DNA from: Ariolimax columbianus
Taxonomy: Eukaryota; Mollusca; Gastropoda; Stylommatophora; Arionidae
NCBI GenBank assembly: GCA_036924085.1
Contig: JAVGWX010000019.1
Span: forward strand, 6,651,641 to 6,715,640
DNA: 64,000 bases
Direction of reading: 5' to 3'
The notes beneath the pieces are model-generated. The model did not search any database. It saw only the letters and a program-made list of their open reading frames with translations, and was not told the DNA's origin. Of the stretch, positions 10,265-20,194 are shown one piece after another (position 1 is the first letter of the stretch; every line of letters starts with the position of its first letter). A program made the translations under genes and the position numbers.

Positions 10265-11080
10265 GTGATTGGTGGTTTGCAAATCCAATTTCCTTTTTTT
10301 TTTTTTGAGTTGGAGGTACTCTCGTCCAGATTCGGAGGTTATGTCTTTCGTTCGATTTCCAGTGATTGTTGTGCTAAAAAGGGGGAATGGGTTTATTTAT
10401 TTGAAGTATCGCATCTCACGGTTTTTTCGTTTTTTTGGGGGACTAGTCTCTTGGTGGTCCGATTGACTCGCATCCAGTGTACGTACATCGTTCTCAGTTC
10501 CGCCAGGCGAAGTGAAAACGCGGGCCCGCCTAATACGCTCGCCCGCATTTGCCGCCCCGGCACTGTAGTGGGACCATTTTGGTGGAGTCGTACCACTGGA
10601 AACGGTGCGTTACTGTCGTCCGTATATATAAACTGTGTCGGTCCGTGTGTGTTTCGTCGAATGCGTATAGCCAATCTCGACAGCTCGTCTCGCCGGTGGT
10701 CATTCTCTTGCAAATAGCTTGTGACCGGCAAATGGAAAGCAGTAAATGTGCCTAAAGGCCCTGTCCTCGCCCGACTAACCAGTCGGGGAAGGGCAGGCCT
10801 GCAGGCAAAAATCGTCTGCTGTCTGAGTGAAAATCATCGCCGGGGCTGTTGGGATCCGTTCTGCACAGAGCGCTGCCATCCCTCCACGAGCGAGCCCGTT
10901 CGGTCGGTCGGTTGATGTGTGTACGGGCCCCTGCCTGGCGGTCCTAGGTCGACGGAGTCAGGGACGGAACAACCGTATGTCCGTCAGTCTGTCCCTGCAG
11001 CCGTCCTGGTAAGGCTTTTTACACATATATCCATCCATCCATCGTCGACCGGTGTGTGTGGTTTGTCCGTCTCCGACAGA
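10265..11080 (+). other. rDNA spacer/ETS-like leader before 18S pseudogene
   Basis: A GC-rich block lies immediately upstream of an 18S 5' end, the position of an external transcribed spacer. Part of it (10,657-10,790, around 'ctcgacagctcgtctcgccggtggtc' and 'gcttgtgaccggcaaatgg', each only quoted in part) recurs at 54,317-54,440 before the third rDNA block. A roughly 40-bp piece at 10,443-10,485 (ctagtctcttggtgg to catccagtgt) recurs inside the 18S/28S chimera at 12,471-12,513 and 55,311-55,354. Pol I promoter or spacer function is an inference from position. The open frames here are not conserved. Confidence 0.5.
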
Positions 11081-12423
11081 TATCTGGTTGATCCTGCCTG
11101 TAGTCATATGCGTGTCTCAAAGATTAAGCCATGCATGTCTAAGTTCACACTGTCTCACGGTGAAACCGCGAATGGCTCATTAAATCAGTCGAGGTTACTT
11201 AGATGACACGATCCTACTTGGATAACTGTGACAATTCTAGAGCTAATACATGCTTACCAAGCTCCGACCCTCGCGGAAAGAGCGCTTTTATTAGTTTAAA
11301 ACCAATTGTCGTTTCCCCTCGCGGGCTTACGGCTTCGCCACTGGTGACTCTGGATAACTTTGTGCTGATCGCATGGCCTCATGTGCCGGCGACGAACCTT
11401 TTAAATGTATGCCCTATCAAATGTCGATGGTACGTGACATGCCTACCATGTTTGTAACGGGTAACGGGGAATCAGGGTTCGATTCTGGAGAGGGAGCATG
11501 AGAAACGGCTACCCCATCTAAGGAAGGCAGCAGGCGCGCAACTTATCCACTCCCAGCACGGAGAGGTAGTGACGAACAATAACAATATAGGACTCTTTCG
11601 AGACCCCGTAATTGGAATGAGTACACTTTAAACCCTTTAACGAGGATATATTGTAGGGCAAGTCTGGTGCCAGCAACCGAAGTAATTCCAGCTCCAATAG
11701 CGTATATTAAAGTTGTTGCAGTTAAAAAGATCGTAGTTGAATCTCAGGCACAGGCGGGTGGTCCACTTCGCGTCGGTTCACTGTCCGTTGTCTCCTGCCC
11801 TAACGTATGCCGGTTCTCTCACGCGGGTGCTCTTCGCTGAGCATCCCGGGTGGCCAGCGCGTTTACTTTGAAAAATGTACAGTGTTCAAGGCATGCCTGG
11901 GCTGCCTAAATAATGGTGCATGGAATAATAGATTAGGATTTCGGTTCTATTTTGTTTGTTTTCGAAACTGGAGGTAATGATTAACAGGGGCATTCGTAAC
12001 TTTCGTTATTGATTAATGAAAAATTATTGACAAATGCTTTCGCAGTAGCTGGTCTTACGGCGATCCACGATTTTCACCTCTAACGCCGCAAATCGTGGAT
12101 CGCCGTAAGACCAGCTACTGCGAAAGCATTTTTCAATAATTTTTCATTAATCAATAACGAAAGTCAGAGGCGAGAAGACGATCAGATACCGTCATAGTTC
12201 TGACCATAAACGATGCTGACTACCGATAAGCAGGAGTTTGTTCGATGACTCTGCGGGCAGCTTCAGGGAAATCAAAGTGTTTGGGTTCCGGGGGAAGTAT
12301 GGTTGCAAAGCTGAAACGTACAGGAATTGACGGAAAAGCACCACCAGGAGTGGAGCCTGCGACTGAATTTGATTCAACACGCCAACACTGAAATGATTGA
12401 CAGGCCGAGAGCACTTTCGTTGG
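11081..12423 (+). pseudogene. 18S rRNA pseudogene, block 1
   Basis: Starts with the canonical small-subunit 5' end (ctggttgatcctgcc, 11,084) and follows 18S order through 'aaccgcgaatggctcatta', the 'gtaacggggaatcagg' helix and 'aataatggtgcatggaata', up to 'gaattgacgg' and 'gagagcacttt'. It stops roughly two thirds of the way through 18S and joins 28S sequence. It is not functional. The near-invariant 530 loop reads gccagcaaccgaagtaa at about 11,669 instead of gccagcagccgcggtaa. Part of the molecule is replaced by a palindrome (11,999-12,164), and the 3' third is missing. A living rRNA gene would be nearly unchanged, so this is an old detached copy. Confidence 0.85.
11999..12164. repeat. 75-bp near-perfect palindrome inside 18S
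   Basis: Arms 11,999-12,073 and 12,090-12,164 are reverse complements over 75 bp with one mismatch, by hand alignment; the spacer is 16 bp. Arm 2 is the 18S segment from the 'ggatcgccg' helix to 'aacgaaagt' in normal orientation. Arm 1 plus spacer is the same 18S segment, about 91 nt long, inverted. It replaces the 18S sequence that should sit there. The arms agree with each other far better than either agrees with 18S. Confidence 0.95.
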
Positions 12424-13090
12424 TTCTAATAGGGAACGGGTGCTGGAATTAGTCCCTCGAAAATCTGGGGCTAGTCTCTCGGTGGCTCAATTGTCTCGCA
12501 TCCAGTGTTCGTTAAAGGAATTGACGGAAGGGCACGACCAGGCATGGAGCCTGTTGCATAATTTGACTCAACACGCCAAAACTGTAAAATGACTGACAGA
12601 CTGAGAGCTCGTTCAATGGGTCGAATAAGGAACATGTGCTGAAATTAGACCCACGGAAGACAGGTCAGCTTTACACTTTTAATGAAAGAGAGTTGCTACG
12701 GTAACCCTGCTCCAGACCAGACCAGACCAGATAATTGGTCCAAGTGCTAGGCTGATAAGCCAAAGGTGCGAGGCTACCATCTGAGGGATTACGGCCGAAC
12801 GCCTCTAAGCCGGAATCTCGCCCATAATCTCAGCGCCAATGCGATGAGAGGCTACGATATGGTTGGGACCTGGGGCTAGCGTATCAGCCCGACCCGATCG
12901 AACCGCAAAAGTGGTATATGCCGTCCGCTGATCAAAGCAGGCGGAAAACTGCTCGATATTCACCCCATACGGCGATGAGGTGTGAAACCACTAGTAGAAG
13001 ACTTAGTTCTTGGTCGGGGTGTCGTAAGCAGTAGAGCAGCCACCTCACTGCAAACTGTTGAGACTCAACACTTGATCATGAGATATGTCC
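12424..13090 (+). pseudogene. 18S/28S chimera ending in 28S 3' terminus, block 1
   Basis: Directly after the 18S part comes 28S 3'-end sequence: 'gggaacg.gtgctggaatta' then, at 12,653, 'ggaagacaggtcag', 'gttgctacggtaa.cctgct' and 'gcgaggctaccatctg' followed by 'gaacgcctctaag'. It ends at 'gtcgtaagcagtagagcag' and 'gttgagactcaa' near 13,070, the known 3' end of large-subunit rRNA. Between these parts, a second small 18S module (12,514-12,622, beginning aaaggaattgacgg) repeats the 18S-to-28S join, introduced by the 40-bp leader piece. ITS, 5.8S and most of 28S are absent. Family R sequence begins at once after the 28S end. Confidence 0.8.
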
Positions 13091-13308
13091 GCACACCAGG
13101 CGAACAACATCTCAGTGCCCTGGCCAGACTTGTCCAATGGTTAAAGGCACTCCTGCCTCGCTCTTTACCTCTGTCTGTTATCAGTCATCCCAATGGACGC
13201 AGAAGAGATGCAGCCCAGTGGACAGTGTACCTCTGCCCTATTGTGACAACCTTCCAGGTGGCGGGGAATGCTAGGCGTGCAATCACTGCAGATGACCCGA
13301 GGAAATAA
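12982..13308 (+). other. Open frame crossing the 28S-LINE junction
   Basis: A 108-codon ATG frame begins in the 28S 3' end (LVEDLVLGRGVVSSRAATSL) and continues across 13,090 into the LINE 5' region (VRTPGEQHL, then VAGNARRAI). The frame is also open in block 2 (53,327-53,713) with similar residues, but broken in block 3. 28S 3' ends may be open in this frame by chance, so a protein is not claimed. It is listed because the frame survives in two diverged copies. Confidence 0.3.
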
Positions 13309-13467
13309 AGGGAGCAAAGAGATACCTCACTCAAAAGCATATGCTACGTTTTTGACAAAACGTAAGGATCCTGGGACACAGACACACTGGACTTCCTCTC
13401 TTCCGGGATGGTACAAATGAGTACATAGTCCATCATATCATATCATTGCCTCACCCTCTAGACACGA

Positions 13468-13902
13468 GTGGGGAAGACTCGATATTCCTGCAAGACAACT
13501 TCATTAAGTGAGACAACTCTGACTAAAAAAAACTGCTGCCATGCAGATAGGCTGGGGACAGCCAAAGGCTGGGGACAGCCAAAGGCTGAGGAGGGCATCC
13601 CTACAGAAACGCCTGTTGAAACGGATGAACTGGGCTACATGATTAATGAAACAGTGCAACGTATATCGCTGAATGATGACGGTACAACCTATCATAAAAA
13701 AGTGTGGCTCTCATCCTGTGGAGTCCCGCCAGGCAGCGAAATGCTACTGGTGGTCACCCACCCATGTGCTGTGGAGTCAAGGCACAAGGTGTTGGGGCAA
13801 AAACTATTGACCAAAAACACAAGACCTTCAGAATACTACAGTGGAATGCGGTGGGAGTCATTAAATAAAAGAGTTCCTAACACATCACATGCATTAAGGT
13901 AA
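13468..13902 (+). pseudogene. Family R 5' ORF remnant, copy 1
   Basis: A 144-codon frame overlapping the start of ORF2. It contains a 17-bp direct duplication at 13,551-13,584 (gctggggacagccaaag twice), giving two tandem GTAKGW/GQPKAE-like pieces. No nucleic-acid-binding motif is visible. The corresponding frame in block 2 (53,924-54,301) runs on into the endonuclease (KTLKILQWNAEGVLNKKV), so this region is probably the N-terminus of ORF2 with frameshifts rather than a separate ORF1. Confidence 0.4.
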
Positions 13903-14686
13903 GATTGACGTGGCATGTATCCATTAAATGCACCTCAACAACAACCACAAATTCTCAATAAGAGGATACCCGACCTTCCGTCTTGATAGAGACGGTCACA
14001 AAGGAAGGGTTCTGATACTGACTCGTAACTGCATACCGAGTAGCGCGGTAGCTGTCAATCACACCGGACAAGCATAAATTATAGGAGTCGACATAGTGAC
14101 CCAAGAAACGAAGATCCGCATCTTCAACCTGTACGACCCACAAAACAAAGACATGTCGCTCTCGAGTATGGAAATCAAGGACTCCAGCTGCATAGTAGTT
14201 GGAGACTTCAACAGCCACTCTGAGAGATGGGGATACTCGAACACAGACAACAGATGTGATGATGTGGAAGACTGTGAGATAGTCACAAATCTCCATCTTA
14301 TCAGTAGGCAGGAGGATAGCCCTAGCTTCTATTCTAGAACATGGCATACCACCTCTACTCCAGACTTGGCCTTCTCCACGGTGGATATTCACCACAAAAT
14401 AGACCGCCAGGTGCTCAACCAATTGACAGGTAGCGACCATAGGCCAATTAGGCTAGAAGTTGATATGGAATTAGTCGCACAGGAAACAAAACCGCTCCCA
14501 CGTTGGAACTATAAAGGAGCAGACTGGGACAGATTTGCAATCCTGACAGATGGGCTGTGTGAAACCATCAACACGCAGAATAACAATATGAAACATATGA
14601 TGGAAGGCCTATGCAAAGCAATAATGCAGCAGCAAAGAAACCATCCGAAGAGGGGCAAGGACAAATTAAAAACCTTATTGGAATGA
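13800..14686 (+). pseudogene. Family R endonuclease (EEP), copy 1
   Basis: EEP domain of the LINE. The early part is frameshifted: remnants of the QWNAxG motif lie near 13,850. The intact frame 14,096-14,686 holds IFNLYDPQNKD, then CIVVGDFNSHSERWGY near 14,200 with the catalytic Asp and Asn, and GSDHRPIRLEVDME near 14,430 with the catalytic Asp-His pair. It continues into a linker (WDRFAILTDGLCETINTQN) that matches copy 3 at 57,510-57,580. Compared with a working element, only the N-terminal third is broken. Confidence 0.8.
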
Positions 14687-15085
14687 TGAATTGCAGAAAG
14701 CAGAGGATGAAGTCTAAAATGCTATCAGAGAGAGAACAATCTATGGAGGCAAATATCGCCCTCAAAGCCACCTCGGCGAAATACAAATACACTCTAAAGC
14801 AAATAACAAAAGACAGCTGGAAAAAAAAACCAGAAAGCCTCAATTTAGACAAAGATGGGAACAAACTATGGAAGTTAGTCAGAGCCAGGAACGAAGAAAC
14901 TCCATCAAACAAACAAAACACCATCACGTAGTGCAACAACATGCTCACTGGAATAAAAGGCAGCAAACGCTTTTATAGAACATTATACCAGAGCAAACCA
15001 CATTGATATTCCTACAAATAGGCACACAGACATTAATGAAGAACAAAAGAGGCACGACAACATCAATATGGCACCAGAGTAGCAC
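14687..15085 (+). pseudogene. Family R linker between endonuclease and RT, copy 1
   Basis: Frame 14,611-14,931 reads REQSMEANIALKATSAKYKY and then LNLDKDGNKLWKLVRARNEE, closely matching copy 3 (57,740-57,895). It is a helical, charged linker. A stop at 14,929 and a frameshift separate it from the RT. Confidence 0.7.
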
Positions 15086-16280
15086 ATGATGGCAAAACTA
15101 ACAATGAATGAAATCGAAGAGGCCATAAGAACTCTAAAGAAAAAGAAATCGCTCGGAAAAGATGGCGTTACAAACGAAATGCTGAGGGGGCTGGGCCAAA
15201 CAGCAAAGAGAAATTTACTATCAGTCCTGATCCAATGCTGGAAAAAGGGAATTGTACCTCAGGCATGGAAAGACGCTGTACGTATACCAATACCAAAGAA
15301 AGAAAAATATAGAACAGATCCAAATGGTTTAAGCCCTACCAGTCTACTGAGCTGCGTAGAAAAACTGATGGAGCGTATGATAAACACCAGACTGATGTGA
15401 CATCTGGAAGAAAAACACATACTAATTCCACAGCAAGCAGGCTTTAGACAATACAAAGCCACTGATGATCAGATCACTCCCATAACACAGTAAATAGAGG
15501 ATGCTTACCAGGAGAAAAAGCATACGGTAGCAGTGTGGGTGGATCTATAAAATGCATTTGACAATGTCTGGAAAGAGGGAAAAACGTCAATCTACGAAGA
15601 AGTGAAGTTTGTGGGAAAATGTACATATGGATCAGCAACTGCTTAAAAAATAAAACAGCCAGAGTTCAAGTACAAGGGCATATGAGCAAAAAGGTGACAC
15701 TTGAACAGGGAGTACCCCAGGGAGGAGTACTGTCACCCACACTCTTCCTGGTGTATATAAAAAACATCGCAGAAATTATACCAAGAAGAGTCCATAGCTC
15801 AATGTTTGCAGACGATCTGGCTATGTGGACCTCTGAAAAGAATCTCAGCATAGCAAGTAATTGGATGCAGCAGGCCCTAACATCGCTGGAGGAGCGGGCG
15901 AACTCATGGTTGGTCAAAATAAATGGGGAAAAAAAAACATGTACGATATTCTCGCTTTCAAACAAACCCCAAAACACCAAAATAAATCTTAACGGCAAAT
16001 ATCTGCGGCCAAACGACAACCCAAACTACCTAGGAGTCACATTTGATCGACGCAAGACATGGAAAAGTCACATCGAGAGAAACCGAATAAGAGCCAGACA
16101 AAGAATGGCAATCATGAGGAAACTTGCTGGCACAAGTTGGGGATCAGACGAAAGTATACTAAATAAACTATACACCGAAAGAGTGAGACCAGTTCTCGAG
16201 TATGGCATTGCGGCATGGACAACAGCAGCAAAGGCGAAGTTTGACAAAATTAGCAAACTCCAAAACCAAGCAATGTGAGT
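15086..16280 (+). pseudogene. Family R reverse transcriptase, copy 1
   Basis: RT domain in two open pieces. The fingers (15,086-15,400) have MNEIEEAIRTLKKKKSLGKD, then GIVPQAWKDAVRIPIPKK and LLSCVEKLMERMINTR. The palm A motif, near 15,540, is disrupted by a stop (WVDL*NAFDNVW). The palm/thumb frame 15,619-16,278 keeps GVPQGGVLSPTLFLVY, the catalytic MFADDLAMW (15,800) with both aspartates, and YLGVTFDRRKTWK. It ends with RVRPVLEYGIAAW in the thumb. The catalytic FADD box is intact here, in contrast to copy 3, but the frame breaks kill the protein. Confidence 0.85.
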
Positions 16281-17470
16281 TATAAAAGGAGGCATGAAGT
16301 CAACACCAATTGTAGAGCTGGAAAAGATTACAAATCTGCAATCCATGACCGACAGAAGATACTGCATAGCCCAGCATCAAGCAGAAAAACTCAGAAGACT
16401 GACTGACCATCCAATAAATAAGAGACTAAATAATTTTGGAAATGGGAAACTAAAGCAGAGAAACTTTGCAGAAATAGCCAAATCAAAGATGAACGAAGAC
16501 CCTATGAACGCATTAACAGCACCAAAGCCCATCCCTACTGTACGCAAACCCATCTGGAGGCAGCATATATTTCTAGAGGTGGTAGAAAATATACCAGGTA
16601 TTGGAAAAAAGAACAGCCATACTGTAAAAAGAAAGAAGAGACATAACCCTGAGGTACATAACGAAAAACTACCCAAACATGGACTGGACCCATGCATTCA
16701 CTGACGGCTCTGTAACAAACACAACACAGAACGGAGGGGCAGGGGTATTACTGAGCCTACCAAATGGTAGGAAAACAACACTATCAGTTGCAACTGGAAA
16801 ATAATCAAGCAATTTCAGAGCAGAGGCAGAGGCACTGATGGCTGCAGTAGAAGAAGCGATGACATGCAAAAGAAATGAATGCCATATAGTCCTGCTTACA
16901 GTTGCCCTGTCCGTAGTCAAAGCACTAAAAAGCCAGAAAAATACTGAACTTAATGATTTAAGAGCAGTACTTTGTCAACTATGCCAGCAGTCCGCACCAA
17001 AAAGAGTAGTATTACAGTGGGTTCCATCCCACTGTAACATCCAAGGCAACGATGAGGCAGACAGACTGACAAAAGAAGGTGCAAGACTACCACAACCAGA
17101 TTATAGTGTGACCTACGAAAAGTCCAACAAGTTTATTAGGGCCAAATACATGACCAAATGGGAAACAGAACATACTGGCTACACAAAAAACGATGCCTAT
17201 TACCAGTTGAACACAAGAGAACAGGTCTTTAAACTTCGCACTGGCCACAATAGACTAAGGTACCACCTATTCAATACATTGAAGATAGGAGGCAATAACG
17301 AATGCTCGTGCGGTACTGGGAAAATGACCGCTGAACATCTGCTGCAATATTGCCCGACATACGAGGATCAGAGAAAGCAGATTGGGTCATCACCAGTGGC
17401 AACACTAGACAAGCTCTATGGCAGTGTCGACAGTCTCAGGATGACCGCTGCTTTTTTTCGAAAAAAATAA
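16281..17470 (+). pseudogene. Family R RNase H and C-terminal Cys/His region, copy 1
   Basis: After a connection segment (16,294-16,690), the RNase H start (FTDGS near 16,700) lies in a different frame. The rest is in frame 16,838-17,470. That frame has VEEAMTCKRNECHIVLLTVA, where the catalytic Asp of LLTDAL is Val. It continues with LQWVPSHCNIQGNDEADRL (17,015-17,070), carrying the last catalytic Asp. The C-terminus has VFKLRTGHNRLRYHLFN and a C-x-C-x7-H-x4-C motif at NECSCGTGKMTAEHLLQYC (17,300-17,360). RNase H removes RNA from the hybrid during integration. This copy is inactive. Confidence 0.85.
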
Positions 17471-17519
17471 AGGTTGACGTCTGACAGAATACGAAGAAGA
17501 AGAAGAAGATACCAGCAAA

Positions 17520-18545
17520 CCATATCATAGTCAAGGCAGTAGATCCACACCATGTTCTAGAATCGAGGCCTATATATTCATCTTGCATTCATGACGCAGC
17601 AAACCTGACTTAACTTCCTAAGGCAGGATTGAGAGAGACGATTACTTTCTTTATTAAATCCATTATAAATACATTAGAGTCACTGCCGCGATCTCCATTA
17701 TAGTATTATACGCTGTAGACACATCTCCTCCTAGCAACGAACCTGTATCTCACACTAGTATATAACAACCCTCAACTCCATCGCTTCCCCTCCCCTCACA
17801 CATATTTCCAATCGTGTATTAGATATATTGTTTTTTGAATGTTCACAATGAATAGGTTTCCTCCGCAGTGCACCCTGAAAAGGACATTACTTGGCCAGTT
17901 GCAGTAGCTTTCCTCAAATCCCGTTCCTGCAGATGGATGAGGAGCAAGTTCCTCCATGTGGTTGTGCTGTGCTTGGCTTCATCTGCGTGTTGCTCACTAC
18001 TACGGGAATCACGTCGATCCCTCTCCCCGTTAGCCAGACTGCCAAGGAAAAACCTCGTTTCCAGGGGGTTGAGGAGGAAGCCAAGATAAGGGTCTTGGCC
18101 AGTATATGTTGCCTGACCTTGACTAACATGTATGATCAGATTGATGGTACATACGGAGAAAACAGTATGGCATGTAATCACCCCAACTTAGACGATAGCC
18201 AAGTGGGAAAAATATGTCCACACTGTATAACATGATAGAATAACAGAGAGTCATCATAACCTTAACCAAGGAATACAGAGAATGGGACAACAGGAGAGTA
18301 GCACCTGAAGTGAATCTGCTGATAAAGAACAACATGCATCATTGTGATGACGTCATATAGTGATACCGACTGATCAGTGCGACTCAACTAACATCAGGAT
18401 TAGCCTTCTCGGCTAGAATGAGAGAACAGGTCGTTACTGATTGCAGTAGGGCATACATGTCAACATCCACCAGTTTGTGAATGGAGTTGGAAACACTGAC
18501 ATCAGCGCTGAGATGGATACATGCTACTTCTTTAACAAAGGCAGT
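17520..18545. other. No recognised gene
   Basis: A frame at 17,891-18,235 (114 codons, ending QVGKICPHCIT) is the best open piece but matches no family I know, and its antisense is also open. No transposon motif is visible here. It may be unrecognised intronic or repeat sequence. Confidence 0.35.
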
Positions 18546-18960
18546 CATCGTTACATGCGCAAGCTGTACTTCAGAAGGAACAGAAGGGTTTGGTAAGGTG
18601 CGAGTGGATAGCAGCTGTTGAGGTCTCAGGGGCTTACATGGCTCTATTACCCTGCTCATTCTGAGGTTCAGGGCAATGAACGAGCTGATATCATGGCTTC
18701 ACAAGTCCCCATCATGGGTTCGTTAGTGATGGATGTGAATGAGATTTTGAAACCAATCAATGACCACTTGCTAGAAGAGGATACTGCAATAGACGAAGCA
18801 GCAATCCACATGCTGCACAGTTTTGGCATTACACGAGGTTCTAACGGAGTAGGGCACATGAGAAGACATCTCAAGAGAGTGTACAACCAGCGAGCTACAT
18901 AGACCATCAACCCATACCCTGCACCATTTGCTAAGAGTCGCTAAGAATTTATGAATATGC
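18546..18960 (+). pseudogene. LINE family N RNase H C-terminus, fragment 2
   Basis: Frame 18,618-18,902 reads GLTWLYYPAHSEVQGNERAD, the last RNase H block with the GNxxAD catalytic Asp. It is followed by INDHLLEEDTAIDEAAIH and GITRGSNGVGHMRRHLKRVY, the conserved segment that follows RNase H in this family. A stop comes just after RVYNQRAT; beyond it, decayed TINPYTLHHLL-like text remains. The upstream RNase H is too degraded to read. The same module occurs at 9,840-10,045 and 47,530-47,860. Confidence 0.65.
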
Positions 18961-18984
18961 TGAGATTGCAGTCACGTCGATTAT

Positions 18985-19690
18985 TAGAACAAGAAACTTA
19001 AACAAAATAAGGTCTGAACGAAATACAGTTTACATATCAAGATTGAGAAAACTGAAGTTGTGACCATTGCAAGAAAAGAAATAGAAATAAATATATTTAT
19101 ACTAAACCAACAAGTAAAGTGACACAGGTGAAACATTTCACGTTCCTGGGTAATGTAAGTAATATAATCTCAGCAGATGGCAAAGAAGACACTGAAATCC
19201 AACGCATATGTAATAAAGCAAGTCAAATTAGTTGGTAAATGGCCCAAGATATTATAATGTAAATACGTGACAATGGATACAAAAAGAACTTTTTACAACA
19301 CGATATTCCTACCCGCATTGTGATTTCAGTATCAAAATTGGACATTGACTAGCAAAGATAAAAGAAACATTGTAATAACAGAGATGAAATGCATGGGCCG
19401 AATGCTTGGATGAACAAGAATTGATAGCATCACAAACGTATATATTACAAAGCAAATATGTACAACAGCAGTGCTAGACCTGATCAAGAGACAGCAACCC
19501 AAATAGTTCGACCACGTGCCACGTCAAACACCTGATAGTGTCCTTCAGAAGGCAATGCTTCACAGATACAATAGAGGGATACATAGCTAAGGGCCGTCCA
19601 CGCAAAAGATAGCAGAAATTAAACAAGCAGTACTGCTCCATGCGAATGACAGACATATTATGGCCCAGTCAAGAAAATATTGTATAATGC
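18985..19690 (+). pseudogene. RTE-like LINE RT C-terminal fragment
   Basis: Strongly decayed RT thumb and C-terminus. Readable pieces are VNIEKTEVVTIARKE-like text (19,035-19,080), VKHFTFLGNVS (19,130, the 'FKYLGS' block) and LTSKDKRNIVITEMKCMGRML (19,350-19,400). A last block near 19,490 (LIKRQQPK.FDHV) matches 'KRQLRWFGHV'. Stops are frequent. It starts abruptly after the N fragment and ends in unassigned AT-rich sequence. Confidence 0.55.
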
Positions 19691-20190
19691 AATGCACAAA
19701 TGCACAAGCAGGACAGAAGCGAAAAAAATAAGATGCTTAACTAAGAGTTACAATAAAATACAAATTACCTTGCTGAAACCAGAAATGAAAGAACAGATAG
19801 GGAAAGCCTCTCATGTTACATTGACAAAACATTGCAACCGATCTTGGATGCGGAAAGAATAAGCCAGTGAACAGTTCAGAACAATTTTCTTGATCAACAC
19901 GATGTCATGTATTCTGGTGATGGCAGTACAGCTCGTTTAAACCCAAACTAAATTATTTTAGTCACATCAGGGAATGTAAATAATGGTGGTCTTAAAGATC
20001 ATTTTGATAAGAAGAAAAAACAAACATCAACGGCATGAGGGTCTGAAACTAGAGAAACCTTTACTCACTTCTTCAGCAACACTGAAAAGCTTATTTTGTA
20101 GTCATAAGACAGGAAGGAGCTGAGCAGTATTACTATTTTTAATATTTTCTTAATCTCTCGTTCACATGTTTATTTTAAGTTTAGTCAAAA
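19691..20190. other. No recognised gene
   Basis: AT-rich sequence between two LINE fragments. No motif or repeat is supported. Confidence 0.4.
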
Positions 20191-20194
20191 GAGT

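Larger units (their letters stand above)
13091..17519 (+). mobile_element. RNase H-bearing LINE (family R), copy 1
   Basis: Near full-length non-LTR retrotransposon: 5' region (13,091-13,830), endonuclease, RT, RNase H, C-terminal Cys/His motif, then a 3' tag ending (GAA)n at 17,500-17,517. It belongs to the jockey/I group of animal LINEs by gene order and motifs. Its 5' boundary is the 28S 3' end. The sequence after its tail is not rDNA and differs from what follows the other copies. The rDNA is therefore attached to the 5' side only. Frameshifts and stops in each domain make it inactive. Confidence 0.8.

Noticed and set aside
11081..13090. Functional rRNA genes
   Set aside because: Key invariant positions are mutated, large parts are missing and 18S is fused to the 28S end, so these are pseudogenes.
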